The position numbers and the translations under genes are program-made. From the NCBI GenBank assembly GCA_948144175.1, contig CANXME010000320.1, positions 310,001 to 374,000 on the forward strand: a stretch of 64,000 nucleotides of DNA. Reading direction: 5' to 3'. Under the pieces are notes generated by a model. It ran no database searches. It saw only the letters and a program-made list of their open reading frames with translations, and was not told the origin of the DNA. This DNA comes from Closterium sp. NIES-65 (lineage: Eukaryota; Streptophyta; Zygnematophyceae; Desmidiales; Closteriaceae). How positions within the stretch are numbered: the stretch's first letter is position 1; each line of letters begins with the position of its first letter. Below are positions 23,139 through 34,305 of the stretch, piece after piece.

Positions 23139-24300
23139 TCACACTACGGGTGTGGGGCCTTGGCCTCCACGCCCCCCCATGGGGCAGGCGTTCGCCATGT
23201 GGCCGGGCTGGCCGCAGCGAAAACAGGTACCCTTGAAGGTCCTTTCCTGGCAAGAGCCTTGCCCGGAGCCTTTGTTGCCGAGTTCGCCGGCGTTGAGGCC
23301 ACCCCTGCGGGTGGGACGGTTGTAGGTCATGCGAGCGCGCATCGACGCGGCCACATCGGCCACGGCCATCTTGTACGAACGGGAGGTCAGCACGCTCTTG
23401 GACTTGTAGAGCTGGAAGCGATTGGCCGCCTCGAAGCCCGCCTCGTCCGCCACCAAGAGCACCTCAAATCACTTGTTAATGAGCGACTCGATTTGAGCAA
23501 TGTTGGTGCGAGTGCCTTCCGCATCGCCTTGCTAGAGCTTGAACTCAATGTGCCTGAGGTGGGCTTGGATAGCAGAGAAAACCTCTACCTGGTCGCGTAC
23601 GCCCTTGCGGTTGAACGTGGAGTTTGCGGTTGCGGGGTTGAGGGGGGGAAGCGTAGAGCAAGAGGCATGAGTGAAAATTGGGTTGTGACGGCGAGGGGAG
23701 GCCTCACCCTCAGCGTCGTCGGACTCGTCGCTGTCATCTTCGATGGGAGCGGGGGCCGGGTCCTTCTCGATGCGGGCAGTCTTGGGAGGGCGCGGTGCGA
23801 CGGCGGGAGCTTCTTCTTTCTTCTTATCATATTTTGCAGAAGTTGTAGCGTCCTCATTTTTTGAAGTCCCCGCCGTAACAGGCACGTGCTGCTGTAACAG
23901 CGCCAGTAGTGCTTGCAGTTGCGCCGGGTTGAACGGGGGGTTGGGGTCGGTCGTGGCTGGTGTGTGGCTCGAGGGTGCTGGCGCGTGCTGCTTGACACGT
24001 GCGCCTGAGGGGCTCGAGGTGGTGGTCAAGACAACCGCGTCAGCGGTTGTCTTTTTTGCCACTTTGCGCGGCTACCTGGAAGTCGAGCGAGGGGCGGAAG
24101 GCTCCTCGGAAGGCGCCGGGGAGCCTCCGCCCAGCAGGACCTCGACACCAGTGACGAGGTCCTCGTGTGACTCCTCGGCAGCCCGTTTCGGGCGACGGGC
24201 GGTTGTCCTGGTCGGAATGTTGGCATTCGGGGCGACAGGAGTGTCTGTCGCCTTGTTGCCCTCGCGATTAGCAGTGTTGTTCGCCAGCGCCATGGCTCCA
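23139..24300 (-). pseudogene. YR element gag-like region
   Basis: A Pro/Ala/Thr-rich N-terminal part with an acidic tract (IEDDSDESDDAEGEASP) precedes a helical stretch (QVEVFSAIQAHLRHIEFKL), then a CCHC knuckle, CFRCGQPGHMANAC, near 23,180-23,230. This is the expected place and content for gag in a DIRS/PAT element. A few breaks. Confidence 0.65.
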
Positions 24301-24389
24301 ATGTTGTGTTTAAAAATATCCGCAAGTAGAGTCGTCGGGGCAGTGAAGCGAGGGAGTGACTGCGTCTTCGCCGGACTGGACGAGATTGA

Positions 24390-24575
24390 AAACTCTAACT
24401 TCGAAATTGTAAAGAAGAACGTGGGTGAGGCCGAATGGCCTCAACCCCCTCTTTTGTAGCCAAAAGAGGGCGAGTAGCGATGCGACGCTGCCTTTGCTGC
24501 GTTGGCAATCGCTACACTTTCACAATACGCAATGTTTGAAAAGTGTTACACACTTTTAAATTTTTACATTTCTTT
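24390..24575 (-). repeat. YR element upstream terminal repeat (A1-like)
   Basis: Direct-repeat partner of 13,550-13,745 and about 90% similar to 5,730-5,935. Similarity stops near 24,570, taken as the element boundary. Confidence 0.65.
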
Positions 24576-24590
24576 TCATACAGTATACAG

Positions 24591-24718
24591 GATGTGGTGG
24601 AAATCAATACTTTTCCGGAGATGATGATGTGGGATATGTATGTGCTTCGCTCATTTCCTCCTCCTTGGTAACTCACATACCGTATTCTCCCGGATAAAAC
24701 ACCCCTCCGTAATTGTAC
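24591..24718. other. Short intergenic stretch with one arm of an unclassified repeat
   Basis: From about 24,677 the sequence ACCGTATTCTC then CGGATAAAACACCC appears. A close copy lies on the other strand at about 54,320-54,347. The left target duplication of the hAT element (AATTGTAC, 24711-24718) follows directly. Confidence 0.5.
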
Positions 24719-26573
24719 CAGGCCCTCAGAAGTCAGAGAAATTTGTCTGATTTGCTTGGAAAAGTCTGAGATTTCAGATATTTTTTTGGGTGTACTCTGT
24801 GAAATTCAGAGTTTTTTTTGGCCTCAACTATGTAAAAATCAGATTTTCTTTATATGCTGACTCTGAGATTTCAGAGTTTCCTGGGAGTGTACTCTGAGGA
24901 ATTCAGAGTACAAACGAGTACTGACTCTGATTGTAACTACCTGTGCACCGACACCCAGGATTACCGGTGGTACATTGTACCTGTGCAGTCAATCACGCGA
25001 AATCTGTGCCAACTGTCAAGTTCTGTAGGCGACGCCGCCCTGAGGCGCGGTGTTTCCCTCGTACAGCTGGATGATTCCCCCGCCCTGCGGCGCGATGTTT
25101 CCCACGCTGTAAGCTCCAGCACACACTCTGTTAGAGCATTGATTGGTCCGTTTGGCAGCTTTTGACTGCCATCACGAACCCCACCACCACCAGTGTCCAC
25201 AACGCTGCAGCAGTTGCCACCCACGTAAAGGTGATGGCAAGCAGACGTTGCCAAGAACACCCGTTAATTGGTCCCTTTGGCAGCATCGTGCACGGCAGAC
25301 GCGCCTCGTCGTTGCCGTGCATGCTAGGCAACCACAGCTCTACGAGCTAGGGTTTCATCCCCATCCCTCAAGCCAGCTTCAAATCAGGGGGCCCCTCCAC
25401 TGCCCAGTTCAGTAGCCTCAGAACCGCCTCTCGTACCTGCTCGGCAGGCTCTCTCAACTCTTCGCCATGGCTCAGCCCGACAATCCCGCTACCTCCGATG
25501 ACGACAACACTTCTTCCTGCCAGACGATTACCCACTGGATCGTGTCGAGAGGAAACGGCGGTGCCTTCAGTGGCTACAGTCACTGGTCACCTTGTTCAAG
25601 GCCGACCTGACTGAGGAGATTGTGCCAGGTATGCCTTATCATGTTGCTTCGTTGCTCTGCTTGTGTACTGTGCGATGCTTCAGTCGATGTGTTTGATTAA
25701 TCATTCAAAGATGTTCTATTGTTGTTTGTGTTTGTTTACTCATTCCATTCTGTTTACCCAATCCCGCCAGGAGTCAACAAGCACCGTGCAAAGAAGGAGC
25801 TGCGCATGTTTACCTCGGTGCTTGCAGCCTCTACCAAGGGCGACCGCAGCTTCCACGCGGGACTCACAGCCATGCTCAAGACGCCGGACTGGCGGGACAA
25901 CTACCCCAACCTTGTTCATCTGTGGGTGGCGGTAGCTGTCCTGCCGCTGAGCACCGTGGAGTGCGAGCGTGGGTTTTCGAGGCAGAACATTATCAAGTCG
26001 TGGAAGAGAGGCTCGCTGAAGGATGCACAGCTGGGCGACCTCATGTGCATGAGCCTCATGGACTACGAGCCCAACTGGGAGGAGATCGTGACAATCTGGA
26101 GGGCCTACAAGAAGCGCAAGCCCCACAGCAACGCTCCTCTCCCGCCTGCAGGAAAGCAACTGAACAGGGCCAAGGAGGCAGAGGAGGTGATGGAAGTAGA
26201 AGACATAGATCAGGATGATTATGATGATGATGATGCATCCGATGGTGATGATGATGGATTTGATGAGTAGACTAGAGTAGATAGGATAGGATATATATAG
26301 CTGCAAGCTAGGTACTAGTAGTATGACTCTGTTATGTGCTAGGGTGTATGTTGTAACTTGTAGGCCAGCCTTATGTAGTTGAAAAACACTAAATACAACT
26401 CACCAGCAATTCATCAGACTAATCATTAAGGTAAACTCTGATTGCTTCAGACTTTTTTTTAAAGACACTCTGAAGTTTCAGCCTTTGTTTCAAACCTAGT
26501 CTGATCAAATCAGACTAACTCAGTGTACTAAGTCTGACAAATCAGACAGGCAAACAACGAATCTGAGGGCCTG
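24719..26573 (+). mobile_element. hAT DNA transposon, internally deleted
   Basis: 1,855 bp bounded by inverted ends CAGGCCCTCAGA / TCTGAGGGCCTG and by a perfect 8-bp duplication AATTGTAC at 24711-24718 and 26574-26581, the hallmark of hAT insertion. The right end is slightly diverged from the left beyond the first 11-12 bases. Both subterminal regions hold many TCTGA/TCAGA palindromes (TCTGAGATTTCAGA, GTCTGATCAAATCAGAC), probably transposase sites. Only the C-terminal part of a transposase remains, so the copy should be non-autonomous. Confidence 0.9.
25490..26270 (+). pseudogene. hAT transposase C-terminal fragment with one intron
   Basis: Two exons: about 25,490-25,628 (HFFLPDDYPLDRVERKRR..., KADLTEEIVP) and 25,771-26,270, joined in phase across a 142-bp GT-AG intron. 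The second exon carries the hAT dimerisation domain: YPNLVHLWVAVAVLPLSTVE, CERGFSRQNIIKS, LGDLMCMSLMDYEPNWEEI, followed by an acidic tail (DQDDYDDDDASDGDDD). The N-terminal BED zinc finger and DDE catalytic region are absent from the element. This domain mediates transposase dimerisation. An alternative is domestication as a short protein, but intact terminal repeats and target duplications argue for a plain deletion derivative. Confidence 0.8.
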
Positions 26574-26581
26574 AATTGTAC

Positions 26582-27060
26582 ACCCCCGGGTAGCTAATAC
26601 GGAGTGGGTGTTATATCCGACCCCGTTTGTACTATACCCCCCCTTTTGGGGTGATTTTCTATAACACCCCCCTTTTCTTTTAGATTCATATTATAGTTGT
26701 TATCGAGTCCGATTCCTTACGGGAAGATATCGCGAGAATTGTTCCCTATGTGAAATTTCGCGTGTACTTTCACTTAGAATCTGCCAAGATTTCCCCCCTC
26801 CCACAATCTCGCTGTCGCCACGCTGGCGAATCTTCCGCTGCAAGTGGCCCAATAGGTGAAAATCACCTTCTCACATGAGGCACAGACACGTGACCAAACC
26901 AGTCAAGAAGTGACTGGTACAGTAAGAACGCACCACCGTGCGCGATTCTGGCCTCGGCGGTTGCATGAACCCTCGCCACGCAATTGGCTTTGTTTTCACC
27001 CTATCAAGTGCCAGAATTGCCCACTCGAATTTGCCACGTGGCAGATTCCAGTGGGCGGTC
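26582..27060. other. Non-coding flank between the hAT and copia-4
   Basis: No coding feature that I can support. 26,582-26,620 reads as the continuation of the repeat interrupted by the hAT (GGGTGTTATATCCG is near-inverted to CGGATAAAACACCC). A perfect 12-bp palindrome with a G-box core, TGCCACGTGGCA, lies near 27,032. The target duplication ACGTT of copia-4 is at 27061-27065. Confidence 0.5.
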
Positions 27061-27065
27061 ACGTT

Positions 27066-27280
27066 TGTTGGGAACAAATAGCCTTAAGCGCCTCTGTCGT
27101 GTCGAAACTCAAGACACAAGCGAAGCGGCTCAAATCGAAGCACCGCGAGTCAACCCTCGGAGGTTAACGTAACCGCTGGAGGTTACGCGAAGGTCAAAGG
27201 TCAGCGACCTTTGACTTGACAAATGCAGCGCGACAGCAAGGACATACAACTGACTCGACATTGAGCAGTTGCCCGAGTCG
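27066..27280 (+). repeat. copia-4 5' LTR, first part
   Basis: The left half of the LTR up to the insertion site of copia-3. Contains the palindrome GTCAAAGGTC-AGC-GACCTTTGAC. Confidence 0.9.
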
Positions 27281-27412
27281 TGTCAGAACATTATAGCTTA
27301 CTTATTTGTGTAGGCTATAGTGGGGTATCCCATAGGGGGTACAACCCAATTAGGGTTTCCTATTTGTACTCACTTCGTTCATAGTTCATCCATTCTCGTT
27401 CAATTCTTCTCA
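27281..27412 (+). repeat. copia-3 5' LTR
   Basis: 132 bp, TGTCAGAAC...CTTCTCA. Confidence 0.95.
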
Positions 27413-27539
27413 TGGAATCAGAGCAGGTCCCCTCCTAGGGACTGTTCCTAGGGCCCACCGAAGCGCGCCCCGAGGCGCGCGTTCTTTTTTTTAGCGACCC
27501 TGCGTGTCGCCCTTACCTTCGCGATCCCGCCGCCCTTTA

Positions 27540-28230
27540 GTCGCGGCCCCGCTTTACCCCTACGGCCCCGCTTCGGCCCCGCTTAGGCCCCACTACGGCC
27601 CCGTGTCGGCCCCGCTTAGGCCCCGTCGGCCCTGCTTAGGCCCCGCTACGGCCCCTCGTCGGCCCCGCTTAGGCCCCGTCGGCCCCGCTTAGGCCCCGTC
27701 GGCCCCACTTAGGCCCCGCCACGGCCCCGCGTCGGCCCCGCTTAGGCCCCGTCGGCCCCGCTTAGGCCCCTTCGGCCCCGCTTAAGCCCCACTACGGCCC
27801 CGCTACGGCCTCGCTACGGCCTCGTCGGCCCCGCCTAGGCCCCGCCGACCCTACTACGGCCCCGCTACAGCCGTCGTCGGCCCCGCTACGGCCCCGCTAC
27901 TGCCCCGCTTAGGCCCCGCTGCAGCCCCGCTACGGCCCCCATTGCGGCCCCGCCGCCCGTGCTGCAGCCCGCCGCGCCACCCGTGCAGCCGCCCGTGCGC
28001 CGCCCGTGCACCTGCTCGTGCAGCCGCCTGTGCAGCCGCTCGTGCAGCCGCCCACCGTGCCGCCCGTGAGCCGCCCCAGCCGCCCGTGAGCCGCCCGTGC
28101 AGCCGCCCGCGCCGCCCGTGAGCCCCCGCGTCACCCGAGCCGCGCGAGCCGCCCGAGCCGCCCGAGCCGCCCGAGCCGCCCGCGCCGCCTGAGCCGCCCG
28201 AGCCGCCCGAGCCGCCCGAGCCTCCCGATC
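27540..28230 (+). repeat. GC-rich tandem repeats in the copia-3 leader
   Basis: First GGCCCCGCTTAGGCCCCGTC-type units, then GTGCAGCCGCCC, then CCCGAGCCG repeats, filling the DNA between primer site and gag. Confidence 0.8.
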
Positions 28231-28363
28231 CGTCTACGGTGCCGTGAGCCGGATCCTGTGGGACTGCTGCTACTCCTGGGCCAGCGGAGTTGCTGAGCTG
28301 CTGTGTTGCTGTCCTACTGAGCTGCTCGACCCTTCTTCTCTGGTGAGACTGTCGCCTGCTATC

Positions 28364-29419
28364 ATGGCCACCCCCAGTGTCCTGGCCTTTGACGCTGAGG
28401 GTCGCGCCATTGACTTTGCGGTCTGGGTCGAGGACCTGCAGCTGTACTTGCAGTGCGATTCAGTAGATGACATCTCTCTCTTTGACTTTGCCTCTGGCGC
28501 TGTCCCTGCCCCTCCTGCTGATGCTGACCCCACTGTTCGCTCCAAGTGGGCCACACGCGATGCTGCTGCACGTCTTGCTGTGCGTCGCCACCTCCCTTCC
28601 TCCGAGCGTGCCCACTTTAGTCAGTGCAAGACCGCTCAGGCCTTGTACGACGCTGTAGTTGCACGCTACTCCTCCCCTTCCACTGCTACACTGAGCCGCC
28701 TCATGCTACCGTACCTCTTCCCTGACCTTGCTGCCTTTCCCACAGTCACTGACCTCTTTACCCACCTTCGCGCTAGTGACACTCGCTACCGAGCTGCGCT
28801 TCTTGCTGCCTTCTGCGCCGAAAACCCCCCTCCCATGTACATCACCCTCTACTTTCTCGTCACCCGTCTCCCTGAGTCCCTTCGTGCTGTTAGGGACCAG
28901 TTTCTCTCTGTCTGTCCCACCACCCTCACTGTCGACCTCCTCGAGAAGTCCCTGCTAGCGGCCGAGAAGAGCATAGTCGCTGTAGGGGCCTCTCGTGGTA
29001 ACCCGCGCACCCCCATCTTTGAGGGGTGTTCTCCTTCCCCCCTGTTACCCTCTGTTGCCTCTGCTGCTGCGGCCGACCTCGTTGGTTTAGAGTCGGTCGG
29101 TGCGGCGTCTGCCCCCAGCGGTAGGCGCCGCTCTGGCAGGAGCAAGGGGGGCAAGGGAGCGGGTGGAGATAGCGGGGCCGGTGGCGGAGGAGGTGGGGGC
29201 GGCGGGGGGAGTGGGGCTGGCGGTGGGGGTGGAGGCGGGAGTGGAGGTACTGGTGGCGGCAGTGGAGGCGGAGGTGGCGGCGGCGGTGGTGGTGGAGGTG
29301 GCAATGGGAGCGGCAGGGGCGAGGGTGGCGGTGGCAGCGATGGCGGCGGAGGTGGGGGTGGCAGTGGTGGAGGTGGTCGGACTGGCTCGTCCCAGAGGAG
29401 CAGCTCTGGGGGTGGTCAG

Positions 29420-29460
<41 letters not shown>

Positions 29461-32400
29461 CTCTCGCGACGTCCCCGCCCCTCAGTAGCTCCTTGAGTGT
29501 TACTCGCAGCGTCAGCGTGGTGGGGCGTTCGGTCCCTGCACCTACGTCCTTCGCACCGGCGACCGTGCAGGCGAGCAGTGAGGGGGCACCCACACCACTC
29601 GCCGCTGCTTTGCCCGCTTGACCGACGCTTGGCGCCAGCAGTTTCCGGAGGCCTCTGAGATCCCCCGCTGGGGAGAGCTGTCTAGGCCTGGTGTGGCTGT
29701 TTTTGATCTTGACTTTGATGCTATCCTTGCTGCCATGTATGCTGTGACTGTTAGTGATGATGGTGACTGTTACCGGTGTTTCCCGCCCGACCCGGGCATT
29801 GGTACTGCTACGTCAGGTGCCAGTGAGGCGGCTGCTCTAGGTGCCAGTGCGTCTGTGCTCTCAGGTACTAGTGAGTCTGCCCTCTCAGGTACTACGTCGG
29901 CTTCGGCCTCTCACACCTTCACCCTTGACTCTAGGGCGTCTCGCTTCTTCTTTCGGGACCGCACCACTCTCACGCCGCTTAGTCGGCCTGTTGCGGTGTC
30001 CCTGGCTGACCCCTCTGGGGGTCCTGTCCTGTCTCACTTCTCCACAGTCCTCCCGTGTCCGGCGGCTCCCTCTGGCACCCTGACTGGTCTCTACCTCCCC
30101 TCGTTCTCTACGAACATGGTGAGTGGTGCTGACCTACAGGATGTGGGTGTCCACCAGTTCACCCCTGCTCGTCAGCGGGTGACACACTGCACAGAGGCTA
30201 GCACAGGTCGCCACCTGGCTACGTTTACACGTCAGCCAGGGTCGAGCCTGTACACACTGACCACTGCTTCTCCTCCCGGTACTGAGTCTGGTAGAGTCCC
30301 TTCTTCTGGTCAGGTGTTTGCTGCAGCGTCCAGGTCTGGTCCTGAGTCTGCCCCCTGTTCGTGTCGCCGTCTGTCTCACGAGACTCTCCTCTGGCACCAC
30401 CGCCTTGGCAACCCCTCTCCGCTTCGGCTCAGAGGCATGGCCTCCCGTGTTCTTGTGTCTGGTCTCCCCCGGTCCCTCCCTCCCCTTCCTCAGGGCCATG
30501 GCCCTGCCTGTGTCCCCTGTGTCGAGGGGCGCCAGCGTGCTGCCCCTCACTCCTCCCAGTTTCCTCCGACAGAGGCTCCGTTGCAGACGCTTCACATGGA
30601 CGTGTGGGGCCCTGCCCGCGTCCGTGGACTCGGTCACGAGCGCTACTTCCTGTTGGTGGTTGACGACTACTCGCGTTACACCACAGTCTTCCCCTTGCGC
30701 AGCAAGGGTGATGTCACTGAGGTGCTGATCGACTGGATCCGCGCAGCTCGTCTCCAGCTCAGGCAGAGCTTTGGCTCGGACTTTCCTGTGTTGCGTCTGC
30801 ACTCGGACAGAGGCGGAGAGTTCTCCTCTGGCCTTCTGCGTGCCTCTGTCGTGCGCGAGGCATCCGCCAGACCTTCACGCTTCCGGACTCACCGCAGCAA
30901 AATGGGATTGCAAAGCGCCGCATTGGCATGGTCATGGACGTCGCTCGTACGTCTATGATGCATGCGGCTGCCCCCCATTTTCTGTGGCCGTTTGCGGTCA
31001 GGTACGCGGCGCATCAGATCAACCTCCACCCCAGGGTCTCCATGCCGGAGACCTCCCCAGCCCTGCTGTGGACGGGGAAGGTTGGCGATGCGTCGGCGTT
31101 CCGGGTCTGGGGATCTCGGGCGTTTGTCCGCGACTTGTCTGCCCCTTCAGGTGTGTCCCAGGTAGACGCGGTCGAGCCTGTCGAGGTCACTGGTGACTCA
31201 AGTGCTGCTGCGGGAGCTGGGCCTGGGGGTGCTGGTACTGGAGGTGCTACGCCTGGGGGTGCTGAGCCTGGGGGTGCTGAGCCTGGGGGTGCGGAGTCTG
31301 GAGGTGCTGAGCCTGGGGGTGCTGAGCTTGGGGGTACTGAGTCTGGGGGTGCTGAGCCCTGGGGTGCTGGGCCTGGGGGTGCTGAGACTGGGGGTGCTGA
31401 GACTGGGGGTGCTGAGCCTGGGGGTGCTCCACCTCGAGGTGCTTTGCCTGAGGGTGCTGAGCCTGGAGGTTCTCCGCCTGGAGGTGCTTCGTCTCGCCGA
31501 GAGCCACTCTTCCCACAGGAGCTGCGTGAGTGGTTTGCCCGGCGCTGGAGGCGTGCTGCTGGTGCTGGAGGTTCTTCGGCTGCAGAGGGGGCTGCTGCCG
31601 CGCGTCCCGGAGGTGCTAGTGCTGTGGGTACTGGAGCTGCTGGGCCTGAGGGTTCTCCTGGAGCTGGTGCTGCTGAGGGTGTTGGCGCTGAGACTACCGC
31701 TGGCGGTCCGCCTGGCAGTGCTCCTGGTGCTGCTGGAGGTTCTGGTGCTGCTGGAGGTGCTGCTGGAGCGGGTACTCCTGCTGGGGGTACTCGTGCTGTC
31801 CCTGCTGTTTCTGGCGTCGCCACGCGGCCCCGACCGTACTTCGTTCCGCTCCTGCAGCAGGTTCTTGGTCTTACACCTTCTCCTGGTCCTCCTCCTCCTC
31901 CCTTAGAGGGTCCACAGCCAGTCCCGTCACAGTCACAGCTACAGCCTGCCTCCCCTTTGCCTGCTCCTTCTCCCTACGCTGGTCCGACTGGAGGTCTTAC
32001 TGAGCGTCGTGAGCCTGCGTCTCGTCCTGCGTCGCCTGTTCGTACTGCACGCACTAGTGGTCGCGGTTCGCGTCAGCGTCCTCCTCCTGTCCCTGGCACG
32101 CACCGGATGTCTCTGCGTCCGTCCACTGCTCCTCTGCGAGCCCCTTTGCCTTCTCCTCCTGCTTCCTCTCTTCCTGCTCTTGCCGACCCGGAGTCGGACT
32201 CTCTTCGTGCTGCCACTCCTACTGTCACGCGTCTCCTTGCTACTGCTGTCACTGACCCTTCTTTCGAGTCTTCTGCTGCGTATGCCCTTGTCACTGAGCT
32301 TGTCGACTTTGCTGCACGCTGTCGTCTAGACTACGCTGCTAGTCTTGTCGCTGAGTCTGAGTCTTCCTGTCCTCCGTCCGTCGGGGGTGAGTGTGCCCTT

Positions 32401-34093
32401 GGCACGGACGTCCTTGAGGACGGGCAGGAGGAGTTCCAGTGTCTGGCCGCCGCTTCACCTCATCTCGCGTCTGTACTGCTAGCCCCTGAGGGAGACCCGG
32501 ATGCACTTGACATCCCGACTCCGCGCTCTTACGCGGAGGCGATAGAGGGTCCCTACTCCTCTCAGTGGCAGGCAGCTATGGATGCAGAGATGGCTTCCTA
32601 GAAGTCCACAGGCACCTACGTTGACGCTGTTCCCCCTCGTGGGGCGAACATAGTCAGTGGCATGTGGATCTTCAGGGTGAAGCGGCCGCCGGGTTCTCCG
32701 CCTGTGTTCAAGGCGCGTTACGTGGCTCGTGGCTTCAGTCAGCGGCAGGGAGTTGACTACTTTCAGACCTTCTCCCCCACCCCGAAGATGACCACTCTTC
32801 GGGTACTGCTGCACGTTGCTGCTCACCGTGACTACGAGCTGCACTCTTTCGACTTCAGCACTGCTTTCTTGCAGGGCAGCCTGCACGAGGAGATCTGGCT
32901 GCGTCGCCCACCTGGCTTCACTGGGTCTTTCCCTCCTGGTACCCAGTGGAGTCTCCGGCGTCCAGTCTACGGTCTCCGCCAGGCGCCACGTGAGTGGCAC
33001 GACACACTGAGGACTACGCTGGCGGCACTCGGGTTTGCTCCTTCTACTGCCGACCCGTCGCTGTTTCTGCGCACCGACACCTCCCTGCCGCCGTTCTACA
33101 TCCTCGTGTACGTCGACGACTTGGTCTTTGCCACAGCTGACACTGCTGGACTCGCCTACGTGAAGTCCGAGCTGCAAAAGAGACACACGTGCACTGACCT
33201 GGGTGAACTGCGCAGCTACCTTGGCTTGCAGATCACCCGGGACAGAGCACGCCGCACCATTACCCTGACTCAGTCACACATGGTGCAGCAGGTCCTTCAG
33301 CGCTTCGGCTTCACGTACTCCTCGCCTCAGGCCACTCCTCTGCCTACTCGCCACTCACTCTCAGCTCTGCCTTCGGATGAGTCCGTAGAGTCGAGTGGCC
33401 CGTATGCAGAACTTGTTGGCTGCCTCATGTATCTGATGACCTGCACACGACCTGACCTAGCATACCCTCTAAGCATTCTCGCACGCTATGTTGCTCCTAG
33501 GAGACACCGACCAGAGCACATGGCTGCAGCGAAGAGGGTGTTGCGCTACTTGTGCAGTACGTCGGGCATGGGGCTAGTGCTTGGAGGGCGCAGTCCAGTG
33601 GTCCTCACTGGGCACGCGGACGCTTCTTGGGCTGACGACCAGGCTACGCAGCGGTCGTCACAGGGTTACACCTTCAGCCTTGGTTCCGGCTCTGTTTCGT
33701 GGCGGGCTACCCGCTCGTCTTCTGTTCTCGGCTCCAGTTGTGAGGCTGAGATCTACGCCGGGGCTATGGCCTGCACAGGAGTTACGCTGGCTCACCTAGC
33801 TGCTGACCGACCTTGGTGAGCCACCTCGTTCTCCTCCAGTCCTGTACGTAGACAACAAGGCCATGCTGGCCTTGTGTCGAGAGCAGCGACTGGAGCACAG
33901 GACAAAGCACATTGCTCTCCGTTACTTTCTTGCTCGTGAGCTACAGCAGCGTGGACAGTTGCGACTTGCGTACGTGGCCTCTGAGGCCAACACTGCTGAT
34001 GTCTTCACCAAGGCACTTGCGCCTTGTGATCATCAGCGTTGCTGCACGCAGCTGGGTCTTGTGCCTGTCTTGCCTCACCTGCTCACTTCTTGA
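28364..34093 (+). pseudogene. copia-3 gag-pol remains
   Basis: Gag from ATG 28,364 (MATPSVLAFDAEGRAIDFAV, TVTDLFTHLRASDTRYRAAL) with a long Gly-rich tract and a Gln run; knuckle region near 29.53-29.62 kb; protease-like region near 29.93 kb; pre-integrase motif (CVPCVEGRQ) and integrase core (MDVWGPARV, LRLHSDRGGEFSS); a spacer of GGAEPG-type repeats at 31.14-31.86 kb; RT (YVARGFSQRQGVDYFQTF, ILVYVDDLVFATAD) and RNase H (HADASWADDQ, VYVDNKAML-type, EANTADVFTKAL). Broken. Confidence 0.88.
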
Positions 34094-34305
34094 TCTTGCT
34101 TGTACCTTCACCTATATATTCTCTTGCTCTTGCTTGCTTGACTCTTATATATCTCTATATATGATCTTGCATGTGAACTGGCCTTGTGGCCCTTGAACTT
34201 GTGCTCGGAATGTGTGGTGACTTTGTGATCCACCCTGAGCTTTGCTTTGCTTTGCTTGACTGGTCTTGTGACCCCTTGTTCTCCCCCACTTTGCCTATGG
34301 GGGTG

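Larger units (their letters stand above)
13487..24590 (-). mobile_element. PAT/DIRS-like tyrosine-recombinase retrotransposon, split by copia-2 (fossil)
   Basis: Minus-strand order: terminal repeat (24,570-24,390), gag-like region, RT-RNase H of DIRS type, tyrosine recombinase, then a second copy of the terminal repeat (13,745-13,550). The terminal repeats are in direct orientation, as in PAT/Ngaro/kangaroo-type elements, not inverted as in DIRS1. No DDE integrase or LTR is seen and no target duplication is evident, as expected for YR insertion. Without copia-2 it would be about 5.4 kb. The outer limits are approximate. It is interrupted by copia-2 and has a few other breaks. Confidence 0.8.

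Noticed and set aside
25719-26270. Domesticated host gene
   Set aside because: The hAT dimerisation domain lies inside an element with intact ends and 8-bp target duplications; nothing points to host function.
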